Below are positions 9,759-17,576 of a stretch of DNA of 64,000 nucleotides, in pieces. The translations under genes and the position numbers were made by a program. Numbering within the stretch: position 1 is the stretch's first letter; every line of letters begins with the position of its first letter. Source of the stretch: Thermobispora bispora DSM 43833 (GTDB taxonomy: Bacteria > Actinomycetota > Actinomycetes > Streptosporangiales > Streptosporangiaceae); NCBI RefSeq assembly GCF_000092645.1, contig NC_014165.1, positions 2,976,001 to 3,040,000 of the forward strand, in the 5' to 3' direction. The notes below the pieces were generated by a model, which saw only the letters and a list, made by a program, of their open reading frames with translations, had not been told where the DNA came from and made no database searches.

Positions 9759-9829
9759 CCCTTGTGGATGGCGCTGGACGAACCGGTCAGCCGCACCATG
9801 CCGGGCTTGCGAATCCTGATCTTCTTCAC
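9755..9829 (-). CDS. 24-residue basic peptide ORF coupled to the TPR gene
   Basis: A short frame starts with GTG at 9829, four bases after a GAGG ribosome site, and reads VKKIRIRKPG then MVRLTGSSSAIHKG before TGA. The stop overlaps the TTG start of the TPR gene by two bases. The peptide is rich in Lys/Arg at the N-terminus and ends in a Ser-rich tail. It could be a coupled leader peptide, a substrate peptide handled by the TPR protein, or the true N-terminus of the TPR protein separated by a frameshift. Its frame is absent from the annotated neighbours, and it is too short for statistical support. Confidence 0.45.
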   Translation of the reverse strand: MKKIRIRKPGMVRLTGSSSAIHKG

Positions 9830-9870
9830 TGTGCCTCGCTTCTCCACTTCTCGCGACAAGCCAAGGCACA

Positions 9871-9898
9871 AGTATTCAAACCGTTCAAGAAATAGCAA
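9871..9898 (-). promoter_or_regulatory. Candidate promoter for the peptide-TPR unit
   Basis: On the minus strand TTGCTA (9893-9898) and AATACT (9871-9876) are separated by 16 bases in an AT-rich island between the GNAT stop and the GTG at 9829. Both hexamers match consensus at four of six positions. Confidence 0.3.
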
Positions 9899-9909
9899 GT
9901 CCACGCGTG

Positions 9910-10416
9910 TCAATCAGACACACAAAATGGTGACAACTCCGATATCAAGTACTTCTCGCCATAAAGGACGACATTTTCGCCGCGTTTCTCCCGCCGTAAT
10001 TCCCGCCACCCGGCCTTCCGGTACAGCTCCAGCGCAGCGGTTTGCCGAAGCGTCGTATCCCCGCGGAGCACCGCGTAGCCGAGCTCGCGGGCCCGCTGCT
10101 CCAGGGCGAGCATGATCTGCGTGCCGTACCCGCGGCGCTGGTGGTCGGGGTGCACGCGAAGCCGGCACATCTCGGCCGTCCGGTCGTCGATCCGGCGCAG
10201 GCCGCCCATCGCGACGATCCCGGCGCCCTCCACCTCCCCGACCAGGAACTCCCCCCGGTTGGCGAGGTACACCTCGGTGATGCGCGGAAAGTCGTCGTCG
10301 TAGTAGACGCCGTCCCCCGGCACCAGGCCGACCTGGGCGAGGGCGATCTGATGCAGCGTCCACACCGCGTCGAGGTCGGACCAGCGGTACCGGCGGATCC
10401 GCAGCGGTTTCGTCAT
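9910..10416 (-). CDS. GNAT family N-acetyltransferase
   Basis: A 168-residue single-domain GNAT. LRIRRYRWSDLDAVWTLH is the first strand and helix, MCRLRVHPDHQRRGYGTQIM holds the acetyl-CoA loop (QRRGYG), and LELYRKAGWRE is the usual final motif. The last 15 codons (ending SELSPFCVSD) are markedly less GC-rich than the rest, as is the region beyond. It lies 25 bp from the XRE regulator gene on the same strand and is probably co-transcribed with it. The substrate is unknown. Confidence 0.88.
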   Translation of the reverse strand: MTKPLRIRRYRWSDLDAVWTLHQIALAQVGLVPGDGVYYDDDFPRITEVYLANRGEFLVGEVEGAGIVAMGGLRRIDDRTAEMCRLRVHPDHQRRGYGTQIMLALEQRARELGYAVLRGDTTLRQTAALELYRKAGWRELRREKRGENVVLYGEKYLISELSPFCVSD

Positions 10417-10441
10417 CCCTGAACGCCTTCCCTCCGCCGGA

Positions 10442-12079
10442 TCACGTCGGCCTCACGGCGAGCCCCGTCTCCGTGGTGTCGATCGCCCGCTCGGCGAGCA
10501 GCTCGCGGAAGCTCTTGAGCTTGGGGAGTTCGCCGTACTTCGTCTGGATCTTCTTGATCAGGTCATAGGCCGGGCGGAGCAGCAGCTCGGTCCGGAACTC
10601 CTTCTCGATCTGCTCGATCGCGTCGATGCCCAGGTCCAGGGCACCTTCCACGTCGCCCTCCAGCAGCCGGCACAGGGCCTTGTCGAAGCGGATCAGCGTC
10701 TGATCGAGCAGGTCCTCCTTCTGGTACTTGTGCAGCGCCTGCTCCAGGATGACCTCCGCCTCCACGGTCTGGCCCAGCCGGACTAACACGTCACCCTGGT
10801 AGAAGTAGAGCTGCCGCTCGGTGTAGCCGAAGGCGGGATTCTCCCGCTCGCTCGCGCTCATCTGCGCGAACGCGGCCCGCGCCCGGTCCAGGGCCCGCCT
10901 CGCCTGCTCGGCCGCCTCCTTGTTCGAGCCGGAGTTCGCGGAGAGCATGGCGAGCGCGCGCGCCTCGACCACGGGGGCCATCGCCCGGGCGGCGCAGGGC
11001 GTCTGCCCGGCGAGGTCCCGGCTCTTCCGGGCCAGCATGAGCGCCTCGCGCGGATCCCCGTAGTACAGGGGAACCAGCGCCTCGCGCGCGGTCACCCAGG
11101 CGCGCAGCGCGCGGTCACCCGTCTCGTCGGCCGCGCTGCGCGCGGTGCGGAAGAAGGCGCGCGCCTGGCGATGGTCGCCGAGGTCGATCATGATCATCCC
11201 GCACAGGCCGGCGAGCTGCGCGGCCATCCGGCACAACCGCTCCTGCACGTCGAGCGGCTGCCGCTGCTCGATGGCCCGCCGTACGGCGGAGAACTCGAGC
11301 AGCACGTCGCACAGCAGCCGGAGCGGCGGCGTGTTCATGTACTGCCTGCCGAACCCGCCCGTGGCCTGCTCCCATTGATCGAGCATCGCAGGGGACACGG
11401 TGGCCTTGGCCATGGCGTCGTCCATCTGCCGCCGGAGGTTCTCCACCGCGCGGAGCACCTGGCTGTCCAGGGCCGCCGCTCCCGTGGTGCCGGCGAGGAG
11501 CTTAAGCAGCGTCCTCCGTAGCACGTTCTCGTCCTCCTCGCCCCCGTCCGCACCGGCGTCGCCGCCCTCCGGCGAGGCCGGTAGGTCACGCGGCCCAGGG
11601 AATATGTCAGGCCTTCGCTCTGGCTGATCCCCCCCACCTGCCGCTCCGGTGATCGTGTGGGCTTTCCCGCAGATGCACGGCCCCTCGATTCCCAGGGACA
11701 GCGGTTCGACCCGGTAGACCAGGCACAGGTAGTGGAGGTATTCGGGACCGGGGCGCTTCATGCCCGACTCGTAGGCGGACAGAAGCGTCTCCCCTATACC
11801 GGGCGGGGGTTTTCCGTCTCGCTCGAAAAGAGCACGCACCTGTTCGATGACGTCCGCGAGCGCGATGCCGTGGGCCAGCCGGTGGGCCTTGATGCGCGTC
11901 GTGCCGAATTTCGGCTGGCAGGTTTCGTAGATCTCGTCGGCGATCTGCGCCATGCTCCGGCCGAGCGCCAGGCCGCGCGCCCGGATCCGGCGCGCGATCT
12001 CCGTCTCCTTACGCTGTTTCCCGGACGTCCCGGCCCCCCTGGTACGGCCGGCCGCGCTTCGCAGCCCAGGGCTCACCAC
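10442..12079 (-). CDS. XRE-type regulator with TPR-like C-terminal domain
   Basis: A 545-residue regulator. Residues 20-130 form an unusual helix-turn-helix region (SMAQIADEIYETCQPKFG, then IGETLLSAYESGMKRPGPEYLHYLCLVY), a CxC pair follows in GPCICGKAH, then a low-complexity acidic linker. From about residue 200 to the end it is all-helical and TPR-like (QRLCRMAAQLAGL-type and YFYQGDVLVRLGQTVEAEVIL). This build is common among actinomycete developmental and secondary-metabolism regulators such as the NsdA type; orthology is not claimed. The GTG at 12079 has AAGGGGG upstream. It is divergent from a small gene, with a palindrome over its own promoter, which suggests autoregulation. Confidence 0.8.
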   Translation of the reverse strand: MVSPGLRSAAGRTRGAGTSGKQRKETEIARRIRARGLALGRSMAQIADEIYETCQPKFGTTRIKAHRLAHGIALADVIEQVRALFERDGKPPPGIGETLLSAYESGMKRPGPEYLHYLCLVYRVEPLSLGIEGPCICGKAHTITGAAGGGDQPERRPDIFPGPRDLPASPEGGDAGADGGEEDENVLRRTLLKLLAGTTGAAALDSQVLRAVENLRRQMDDAMAKATVSPAMLDQWEQATGGFGRQYMNTPPLRLLCDVLLEFSAVRRAIEQRQPLDVQERLCRMAAQLAGLCGMIMIDLGDHRQARAFFRTARSAADETGDRALRAWVTAREALVPLYYGDPREALMLARKSRDLAGQTPCAARAMAPVVEARALAMLSANSGSNKEAAEQARRALDRARAAFAQMSASERENPAFGYTERQLYFYQGDVLVRLGQTVEAEVILEQALHKYQKEDLLDQTLIRFDKALCRLLEGDVEGALDLGIDAIEQIEKEFRTELLLRPAYDLIKKIQTKYGELPKLKSFRELLAERAIDTTETGLAVRPT

Positions 12080-12133
12080 GGGTCGTTAACCCCCTTCACC
12101 GAGAGTGACCCGAGCATCGCACTCTGCTCACAC

Positions 12134-12163
12134 ATAATGCTGGACCAAAATTGGCTTAGCCAA
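12134..12163 (-). promoter_or_regulatory. Promoter and palindromic operator of the XRE gene
   Basis: On the minus strand TTGGCT (12158-12163) and CATTAT (12134-12139) are 18 bases apart. The -35 is part of a perfect inverted repeat, TTGGCT-T-AGCCAA, at 12151-12163. Overlap of palindrome and -35 fits repression by the gene's own product, an inference. Confidence 0.45.
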
Positions 12164-12263
12164 GTACCTACGCGGGATTGCGCCGACTAAGGATCGTCCC
12201 CCGGCAGATGTTTTTCTTTCAACTACCTTGCACGATCCTGCACCCACCGCCGACGACGGCTCA

Positions 12264-12291
12264 TTGACCGGGCCAGCGCGTTGCGTAGTGT
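12264..12291 (+). promoter_or_regulatory. Candidate promoter for the small gene
   Basis: TTGACC (12264-12269) and TAGTGT (12286-12291) lie 16 bases apart, about 100 bp before the GTG at 12394. The leader between them and the gene contains a GAGGTTG/CAACCTC hairpin (12305-12338). Confidence 0.45.
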
Positions 12292-12393
12292 TTGGCCACG
12301 GCACGAGGTTGCACCCCGAAAACGACCTGGACAACCTCTCGTCGCCGAAGTGAGCGGCCCCTGAACACACAGGTAAGGAGGAGGTGCGCGGCG

Positions 12394-12654
12394 GTGGAGG
12401 ACGATGATCTTGGCCGGCTGGAGCGACTGGCCGCCGAGCTCGAGTCCCGAGGCCTGATCGCCCGGGTGGTGCGCCGCCCGTCGGGCAGCCCGTACGTGCG
12501 CGTCATCAACCCGAACGCGACCAGCCTCACGGAGAACGTGGTCTGCCGCGCCGCTGACTACTGGTGGTCCTGGGGCGAACCGATGCACCGAGCCGACGAC
12601 CCGGCGGGAGCGGCTACGAAGGTCGCCCGTGTGCTCGCCGCGGTCGGCGAATGA
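12394..12654 (+). CDS. Small protein divergent from the XRE regulator
   Basis: An 86-residue protein of unknown function. The GTG at 12394 follows an excellent AAGGAGGAGG ribosome site. The sequence has an N-terminal helix (DDLGRLERLAAELESRG), a beta-rich centre (LIARVVRRPSGSPYVRVINP) and a Trp-rich motif in AADYWWSWGEPM. Short genes paired with XRE regulators (for example the DUF397 class) are common in actinomycetes and often oppose or modulate the regulator; this protein is not recognisably DUF397. A strong hairpin follows its stop. The pairing is visible; any functional link is inferred. Confidence 0.75.
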   Translation: MEDDDLGRLERLAAELESRGLIARVVRRPSGSPYVRVINPNATSLTENVVCRAADYWWSWGEPMHRADDPAGAATKVARVLAAVGE

Positions 12655-12660
12655 CCGGCG

Positions 12661-12684
12661 CGCGGGGTGATCCGTCACCCCGCG
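12661..12684 (+). terminator. Hairpin after the small gene
   Basis: A perfect 10-bp inverted repeat, CGCGGGGTGA-TCCG-TCACCCCGCG, begins seven bases after the TGA. The four-base loop and GC-rich stem fit an intrinsic terminator without a T tract. Confidence 0.6.
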
Positions 12685-12714
12685 GTGCGCCGGCACCACC
12701 GCGGTCCGCCGGTG

Positions 12715-12770
12715 CCGGCCATGCCCTTGGTGCGGAGCGTTCCGGCGCGGAACGTTGAGGGCATGGCCGG
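12715..12770. repeat. Nested inverted repeat (cruciform-like)
   Basis: Thirteen-base perfect arms (CCGGCCATGCCCT at 12715-12727, complement at 12758-12770) enclose a second inverted repeat, CGTTCCG-GCG-CGGAACG. It is preceded by GCCGGCACC/GGTGCCGGC arms. It lies in the 418-bp gap before the mscS gene (12655-13072). It could be a second terminator or a large operator. Confidence 0.6.
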
Positions 12771-13072
12771 TCTCGCGGCACCCCACCCGGCCACGCCACC
12801 GGCGCGTCCGGGTGACGCCCGGCCCGGCTCTCGCCGCAAGGCCGGTGCCGGGCGGACGGGGCGATCCCCCTCGGAGAACGGCGGGGGCGTTTCCGGGTGC
12901 GTGCCCCGCCCTGCCCTCCGTCCTGGAGCACCCGCCCGGGCGACGCCCGGGCCGCGGGCTCCCATCCCGGCGGCGCCGACGGAGGGACGGTCCGGTTGGC
13001 GACATGAGCTAGGTTTAGCTTGATCACGCTGCATTCGTTGCCCACCGAACCGATCCGAGGGGGATCCGCCTC

Positions 13073-14101
13073 GTGTGCCCGCTTACGTTGGCTCTAGCGG
13101 CGACACCCAGCCCGAGCCCGAGCACGACCGACATCCTCCCCGACGCGGAGACCGCGGCGAGAACGTTCCAGGCGGCCTGTGAGAACAACGAAGGGCTGTT
13201 CTGCACGGTCCTCAACGCGCTGCTGCCGGGCCGGCAGTTCCCGAGCTGGATCACCCTCGTGGCGGGGATCGTCGACGGGCTGCTCATGCTCGTCCTGATC
13301 TTCGCCATCGCGCTCGTGATCCGGAACCTCGTCCACCGGCTGATCACCAAGCTCACCCTGCGGGCCGGAGAGGGCGTGCTGCCGGAGCGCCTGCGCAACC
13401 TCACCCCGCTCGGCGGCGAGGCGAGCGTGGCCATCCTGACCGAACGCCGCCGGGCCCGGGCGGAGACCATCGGCTCCGTCCTGCGGAGCCTCGCGTCCGT
13501 GCTGATCCTCGGCACCGCCACCCTGATGGCGCTCGCCCGGCTCGGCGTGGAGCTCGCCCCGCTGCTCACCAGCGTCGGCATCATCGGCGTCGCGGTCGGC
13601 TTCGGCGCCCAGGAGCTCGTCAAGGACTTCATCTCCGGCATGTTCATGCTCCTGGAGGACCAGTACGGCGTGGGCGACGTGATCGACACCGGGGTGGCGA
13701 CCGGCACGGTGGAGGCGGTCACACTCCGCATCACCCGGCTGCGCGACGCGGACGGCAAGGTGTGGTACGTGCGGAACGGCACGATCACCCGGATCGGCAA
13801 CGAGTCGCAGGGATGGTCGCGGGCCCTGGTGGACGTGCCCGTTCCCCCGGACACCGACGTGGCGGAGGTCCGCGAGCTGCTCAGGAGCGTGGTCGCCGAG
13901 CTCTGGAAGGACCCGGAGTACCGCGACAAGCTGATCGTGGAGGAGCCCGAGGTGTACGGCCTCGAGCAGATCTCCGGCTCGTCGGTGATCTTCCGGATCA
14001 GCGTCAAGGCGGCGCCCACGCACAAGCTGGAGGTCGCCCGCGAGGTGCGGATGCGGGTGAAGCGGGCGTTCGACGAGAAGGGGCTCGCCTTCGCCGGGTG
14101 A
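13073..14101 (+). CDS. MscS-family mechanosensitive channel
   Basis: A 342-residue small-conductance channel protein that releases solutes on osmotic downshock. Three hydrophobic segments are visible (about residues 60-85, 135-155 and 160-185); the last, LLTSVGIIGVAVGFGAQELVKDFISG, is the pore helix with its glycine/alanine pattern. The beta domain follows (YGVGDVIDTGVATGTVEAVTLRITRLRD), then KVWYVRNGTITRIGN and the C-terminal alpha/beta domain. GTG at 13073 has a GAGGGGG ribosome site; the next GTG two bases on is out of frame. It is monocistronic, with a palindrome three bases after the stop. Confidence 0.95.
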   Translation: MCPLTLALAATPSPSPSTTDILPDAETAARTFQAACENNEGLFCTVLNALLPGRQFPSWITLVAGIVDGLLMLVLIFAIALVIRNLVHRLITKLTLRAGEGVLPERLRNLTPLGGEASVAILTERRRARAETIGSVLRSLASVLILGTATLMALARLGVELAPLLTSVGIIGVAVGFGAQELVKDFISGMFMLLEDQYGVGDVIDTGVATGTVEAVTLRITRLRDADGKVWYVRNGTITRIGNESQGWSRALVDVPVPPDTDVAEVRELLRSVVAELWKDPEYRDKLIVEEPEVYGLEQISGSSVIFRISVKAAPTHKLEVAREVRMRVKRAFDEKGLAFAG

Positions 14102-14308
14102 GCACCGGTACGGCGTCGCCGTACCGGTTCCGCGGTGACGGATCCCACCGGCGATGGGCGGCATGAGGCAGGTCATCCGTCCGCGGCTGGGCCCCGGACG
14201 AGGGCGCAGAACCGCTCGCGATCGGAACCGGGATCCCCGGCCTACCGGCGTGTCGGAGTGCGGGCAGGCCACCCCACCGGGCGGGTGAGCACCGGTACGG
14301 CATCGCCG
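14096..14308. repeat. Duplicated 26-bp element, one copy palindromic
   Basis: A 26-base word beginning GGGTGAGCACCGGTACGGC occurs at 14096-14121, where it includes the mscS stop codon, and again at 14283-14308 with one mismatch. The first copy runs into a 12-bp perfect inverted repeat (14104-14128); the second does not. It looks as if the 3' end of mscS was copied downstream. Confidence 0.65.
14104..14128. terminator. Perfect 25-bp palindrome after mscS
   Basis: The arms ACCGGTACGGCG and CGCCGTACCGGT flank a single T. No T tract follows. A nearly identical element closes the ribokinase gene at 62391-62413. The likely role is termination or mRNA 3'-end protection. Confidence 0.6.
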
Positions 14309-14454
14309 AACCATAGGCGGCGACAACGCGCAGGCCTGCCGGCGACGACCGTCGAGGGACGCCCGGCGGGGTGAGGGCCGGTATGCACCGGCACGGCGGT
14401 CGGCGAGCGCGGCGAGCGCCCGTTGCGTGGCCGCCGGGGACGCCGTGCGCACCA

Positions 14455-14590
14455 GGTGAGCCGGCGGCCCGACCCCACCACTCTCCGGATGAGCCACCGG
14501 GCAGCCCACACCGCTCCCCCCGTCGAGCCATCGGGCGGCCCGGCCGTACTGCTCGCCGGGTGAGCCATCGGGCGGGCTGGCCTACGCTGA
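14455..14590. repeat. Four imperfect ~35-bp tandem repeats
   Basis: Copies begin near 14455, 14487, 14522 and 14559, each opening with a GGTGAGCCATCGGGCGG-like word. They fill the DNA directly upstream of the haemoglobin gene, so its promoter must lie within or over the array. The copies diverge more after the first 17 bases. Confidence 0.6.
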
Positions 14591-14594
14591 AACG

Positions 14595-14984
14595 GTGACC
14601 ACCGAGCAGACCGTGTCCTTCTACGAGCAGATCGGCGGTGAGGAGACCTTCCGCCGGCTCGTCCGGAGGTTCTACGAGGGCGTGGCCGGCGATCCGGTCC
14701 TGCGCCCCCTCTACCCCCAGGACGAGGAGGAGTTCGCCAGGGCCGAGGAGCGGCTGCGGCTCTTCCTCATGCAGTACTGGGGCGGGCCGCGGACGTACAG
14801 CGAGCAGCGCGGTCACCCGCGGCTGCGGATGCGGCACGCCCCCTTCGTCATCGGCGAGCGGGAGCGCGACGCCTGGCTCAAGCACATGGGCGACGCGCTG
14901 CGCGAGCTGAACCTGCCCCCCGAGCAGGAGAAGACGTTCTGGGACTACCTCGTCTACGCCGCCCACAGCCTGGTGAACGCCTGA
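14595..14984 (+). CDS. glbO: Truncated haemoglobin, group II
   Basis: A 129-residue 2-on-2 globin of the GlbO type, a haem protein linked to oxygen or NO handling. The family features are in order: [42 protein letters not shown] with the distal region, then [11 protein letters not shown] with the proximal His, and [11 protein letters not shown] with the group II Trp. The GTG at 14595 gives the usual length. It stands alone, with a terminator hairpin starting at the stop codon. The upstream promoter region is occupied by tandem repeats. Confidence 0.95.
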   Translation: MTTEQTVSFYEQIGGEETFRRLVRRFYEGVAGDPVLRPLYPQDEEEFARAEERLRLFLMQYWGGPRTYSEQRGHPRLRMRHAPFVIGERERDAWLKHMGDALRELNLPPEQEKTFWDYLVYAAHSLVNA

Positions 14985-15013
14985 CCCACCCGGGCACCGC
15001 CCGCCCGGGTGGG
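14985..15013 (+). terminator. Terminator of glbO
   Basis: Eleven-base perfect arms (CCCACCCGGGC, 14985-14995, and complement at 15003-15013) with a seven-base loop begin directly after the TGA. The remaining gap to 15392 between the convergent genes shows no ORF with family features. Confidence 0.7.
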
Positions 15014-15392
15014 CCCGCCTAGGCGCGCCCACATCCCCGGGGCGGTGCCCGCGCGCCGCACGGCCGGGGAGGCGGACGGCCGCGTGGCCGATCCCGCGGT
15101 CGCGGCCGGGGTCCCGCCTGCGTCGAGGCCGAGCCCGGTCACGCCGCGGCACGGGCCGGAGCGCCGGCGGGCCGGTCCTCGGGAGACCGGGGACCGGCGG
15201 CCCACGCCGGCCGGCCCGGCATCGCTCAGCGATCGTGACGTGGAGCGGTGCGCACCGCGGCGAGCGACCGGCTCCGCATCCCGGTAGCCCGCGGGTCGGC
15301 GCCGACGAGGGTCCCAGAAGGACGCCCCATGCCGGACCATCGCCCGGACCGGCCCCGAGCCGGCGGCCGTCCGGCCCGGCGAGCCGGTCGGC

Positions 15393-15830
15393 TCACTCTC
15401 CGTGGTAGAAGCGGCGGAGGTAGGCGAGCTCGTCCTCCTCGAACCTGCGCGGCCGGGCCTGGGCCGCGTCATAGGCGACCACGACGGTGCGCGCCTCCGC
15501 GTAGAGCGTGGCGTCGTCCCGGATCTCGTAGGACAGGGTGAAGCGGGCCGGCTTGATCTCGGTGATCCACATCTCCACCCGTACCGGATCGGGCCGGAAG
15601 TTCAGCGGCCGCCGGTAGTCGATCTCATGCCGTGCGATCACGATCCCGCGGAGCGGGCTGATGCCCTCCCGCATGGGATCGAGGATGAACATGGCCACCC
15701 GGGCGTCTTCGAGGTAGTCGAAGAACCGGACGTTGTTGACGTGGCCGTAGCTGTCGATGTCGGCGAACCGGACCTGGCGTTCGTAGACGTACAGCTTCGC
15801 GGTGGTGGCAGGGGAAAGCACTTCGGACAC
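15393..15830 (-). CDS. Acyl-CoA thioesterase, 4HBT hotdog family
   Basis: A 145-residue hotdog-fold protein. RQVRFADIDSYGHVNNVRFFDYLEDAR is the 4-hydroxybenzoyl-CoA thioesterase signature, with the catalytic Asp in the FADIDSYGHV segment; the strands IDYRRPLNF and ARFTLSYEI follow. It is expected to hydrolyse acyl-CoA in the cytosol. The GTG at 15830 starts MSEVLSPATT. It lies 71 bp downstream of ettA on the same strand but behind the ettA terminator. The acyl substrate is unknown. Confidence 0.9.
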   Translation of the reverse strand: MSEVLSPATTAKLYVYERQVRFADIDSYGHVNNVRFFDYLEDARVAMFILDPMREGISPLRGIVIARHEIDYRRPLNFRPDPVRVEMWITEIKPARFTLSYEIRDDATLYAEARTVVVAYDAAQARPRRFEEDELAYLRRFYHGE

Positions 15831-15848
15831 GGCGGAAAACTATCCACT

Positions 15849-15879
15849 CGCGCCCCCCGGGCTCACCGCGGGGGGCGCG
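15849..15879 (-). terminator. Terminator of ettA
   Basis: Perfect 10-bp arms (CGCGCCCCCC and GGGGGGCGCG) with an 11-base loop lie between the ettA stop and the thioesterase start, so they would end ettA transcripts or attenuate read-through into the thioesterase gene. Confidence 0.6.
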
Positions 15880-15901
15880 GTGCACGACGACCTGACTCCG
15901 C

Positions 15902-17566
15902 TCAGTCGCGGGTCAGCTTGCGGTAGGTGACCCGGTGCGGGCGGGCAGCCTCCGGCCCCAGCCGCTCGATCTTGTTCTTCTCGTAGTCGGCGAAGTTGCC
16001 CTCGAACCAGAACCAGTTCGCGCCGCCCTCCCAGGCGAGGATGTGGGTGGCGACCCGGTCGAGGAACCACCGGTCGTGCGAGGTGATCACCGCACACCCG
16101 GGGAACTCCAGCAGCGCGTTCTCCAGGCTGGAGAGCGTCTCGGTGTCGAGGTCGTTGGTGGGCTCGTCGAGCAGGAGCACGTTGCCGCCCTGCTTCAGCG
16201 TGAGGGCGAGGTTGAGCCGGTTGCGCTCACCGCCCGAGAGCACCCCCGCCGGCTTCTGCTGGTCGGGGCCCTTGAACCCGAACGCCGCGACGTACGCCCG
16301 GGACGGCATCTCCACCTGGCCGACCTTGATGTAGTCGAGCCCGTCGGAGACGACCTCCCAGACGGTCTTCTGCGGGTCGATGCCGGCCCGGTTCTGGTCG
16401 ACGTAGGAGATCTGGACGGTCTCGCCGATGGTGATCGTGCCGCTGTCCGGCTTCTCGGCACCGACGATCATGCGGAACAGGGTGGTCTTGCCCACGCCGT
16501 TCGGGCCGATCACGCCGACGATGCCGTTGCGCGGCAGGTCGAAGGAGAGGTTGTCGATGAGCAGGCGGTCGCCGTAACCCTTGGTGAGGTTCTCGGCGCG
16601 GATCACCGTCGTGCCCAGCCGCGGGCCCGGCGGGATCTGGATCTCGTCGAAGTCGAGCTTGCGGTACTTGGCGGCCTCCGCGGCCATCTCCTCATACCGC
16701 TTGAGCCGGGCGCGGCTCTTCGCCTGGCGGGCCTTGGGGTTGGAGCGCACCCAGGCGAGCTCTTCCTCGAGGCGCTTCTTCCGCTTGGCGTCCTTCTGCC
16801 CCTCGATCTTGAGCCGGGCGGCCTTCGTCTCGAGGTAGGTGGAGTAGTTCCCCTCGTAGGGGTAGGCGCGGCCGCGGTCGAGCTCGAGGATCCAGTTCGC
16901 GACGTTGTCGAGGAAGTACCGGTCGTGGGTGACGGCGAGCACGGTGCCGGGGTACTTCTCCAGGTGCTGCTCCAGCCACTGGACGCTCTCGGCGTCCAGG
17001 TGGTTGGTGGGCTCGTCGAGGAGCAGCAGGTCGGGCTGCCGGAGCAGCAGCTTGCACAGGGCAACGCGCCGGCGCTCACCACCGGAGAGCTTGGTGACGT
17101 CGGCGTCGGGCGGCGGGCACCGGAGCGCGTCCATGGCCTGTTCGAGCTGGCTGTCCAGGTCCCACGCGTTGCGCCGGTCGAGCTCGTCCTGGAGCCGGCC
17201 CATCTCCTCGAGCAGTTCGTCGCTGTAGTCGGTGGCGAGCCGCTCGGCGATCTCGTTGAACCGGTCCAGCATCGCCTTGGTCTCGGCGACGCCTTCCTCT
17301 ACGTTGCCGAGCACAGTCTTGGACGGGTCGAGCTTCGGCTCCTGCTCGAGGATGCCCACGGTGAAGCCGGGCATCAGCCGGGCCTCGCCGTTGGACGGCT
17401 GCTCGAGCCCCGCCATGATCCTGAGCAGCGTCGACTTGCCCGTGCCGTTCGGGCCCAGGACGCCGATCTTGGCCCCGGGCAGGAACGACAGCGTGACGTC
17501 GTCGAGGACAACCTTGTCGCCATGCGCTTTGCGCACGCGCTGCATCGTGTAGATGTACTCCGGCAT
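15902..17566 (-). CDS. ettA: Energy-dependent translational throttle protein EttA
   Basis: A 554-residue ABC-F protein with two ATPase domains, no membrane domain and the usual EttA length. The first domain has GPNGTGKST, LSGGERRRVALCKLLL and LLLLDEPTNHLD; the second has GPNGVGKTT, LSGGERNRLNLAL and LLLDEPTNDLD. Between them is the basic linker (KDAKRKKRLEEELAWV) that contacts tRNA in the ribosomal E site. The family gates the ribosome's first elongation steps according to ATP/ADP. The ATG at 17566 (MPEYIYTMQRVRKAHG) is the conserved family start. It sits only 10 bp from the diguanylate cyclase stop, head to tail. Confidence 0.96.
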   Translation of the reverse strand: MPEYIYTMQRVRKAHGDKVVLDDVTLSFLPGAKIGVLGPNGTGKSTLLRIMAGLEQPSNGEARLMPGFTVGILEQEPKLDPSKTVLGNVEEGVAETKAMLDRFNEIAERLATDYSDELLEEMGRLQDELDRRNAWDLDSQLEQAMDALRCPPPDADVTKLSGGERRRVALCKLLLRQPDLLLLDEPTNHLDAESVQWLEQHLEKYPGTVLAVTHDRYFLDNVANWILELDRGRAYPYEGNYSTYLETKAARLKIEGQKDAKRKKRLEEELAWVRSNPKARQAKSRARLKRYEEMAAEAAKYRKLDFDEIQIPPGPRLGTTVIRAENLTKGYGDRLLIDNLSFDLPRNGIVGVIGPNGVGKTTLFRMIVGAEKPDSGTITIGETVQISYVDQNRAGIDPQKTVWEVVSDGLDYIKVGQVEMPSRAYVAAFGFKGPDQQKPAGVLSGGERNRLNLALTLKQGGNVLLLDEPTNDLDTETLSSLENALLEFPGCAVITSHDRWFLDRVATHILAWEGGANWFWFEGNFADYEKNKIERLGPEAARPHRVTYRKLTRD

Positions 17567-17576
17567 GCCTCCAAGC

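Noticed and set aside
13005-13020. Iron-regulator box in AGCTAGGTTTAGCT
   Set aside because: It has only a 5-bp inverted repeat and does not fit the DtxR/IdeR consensus spacing.
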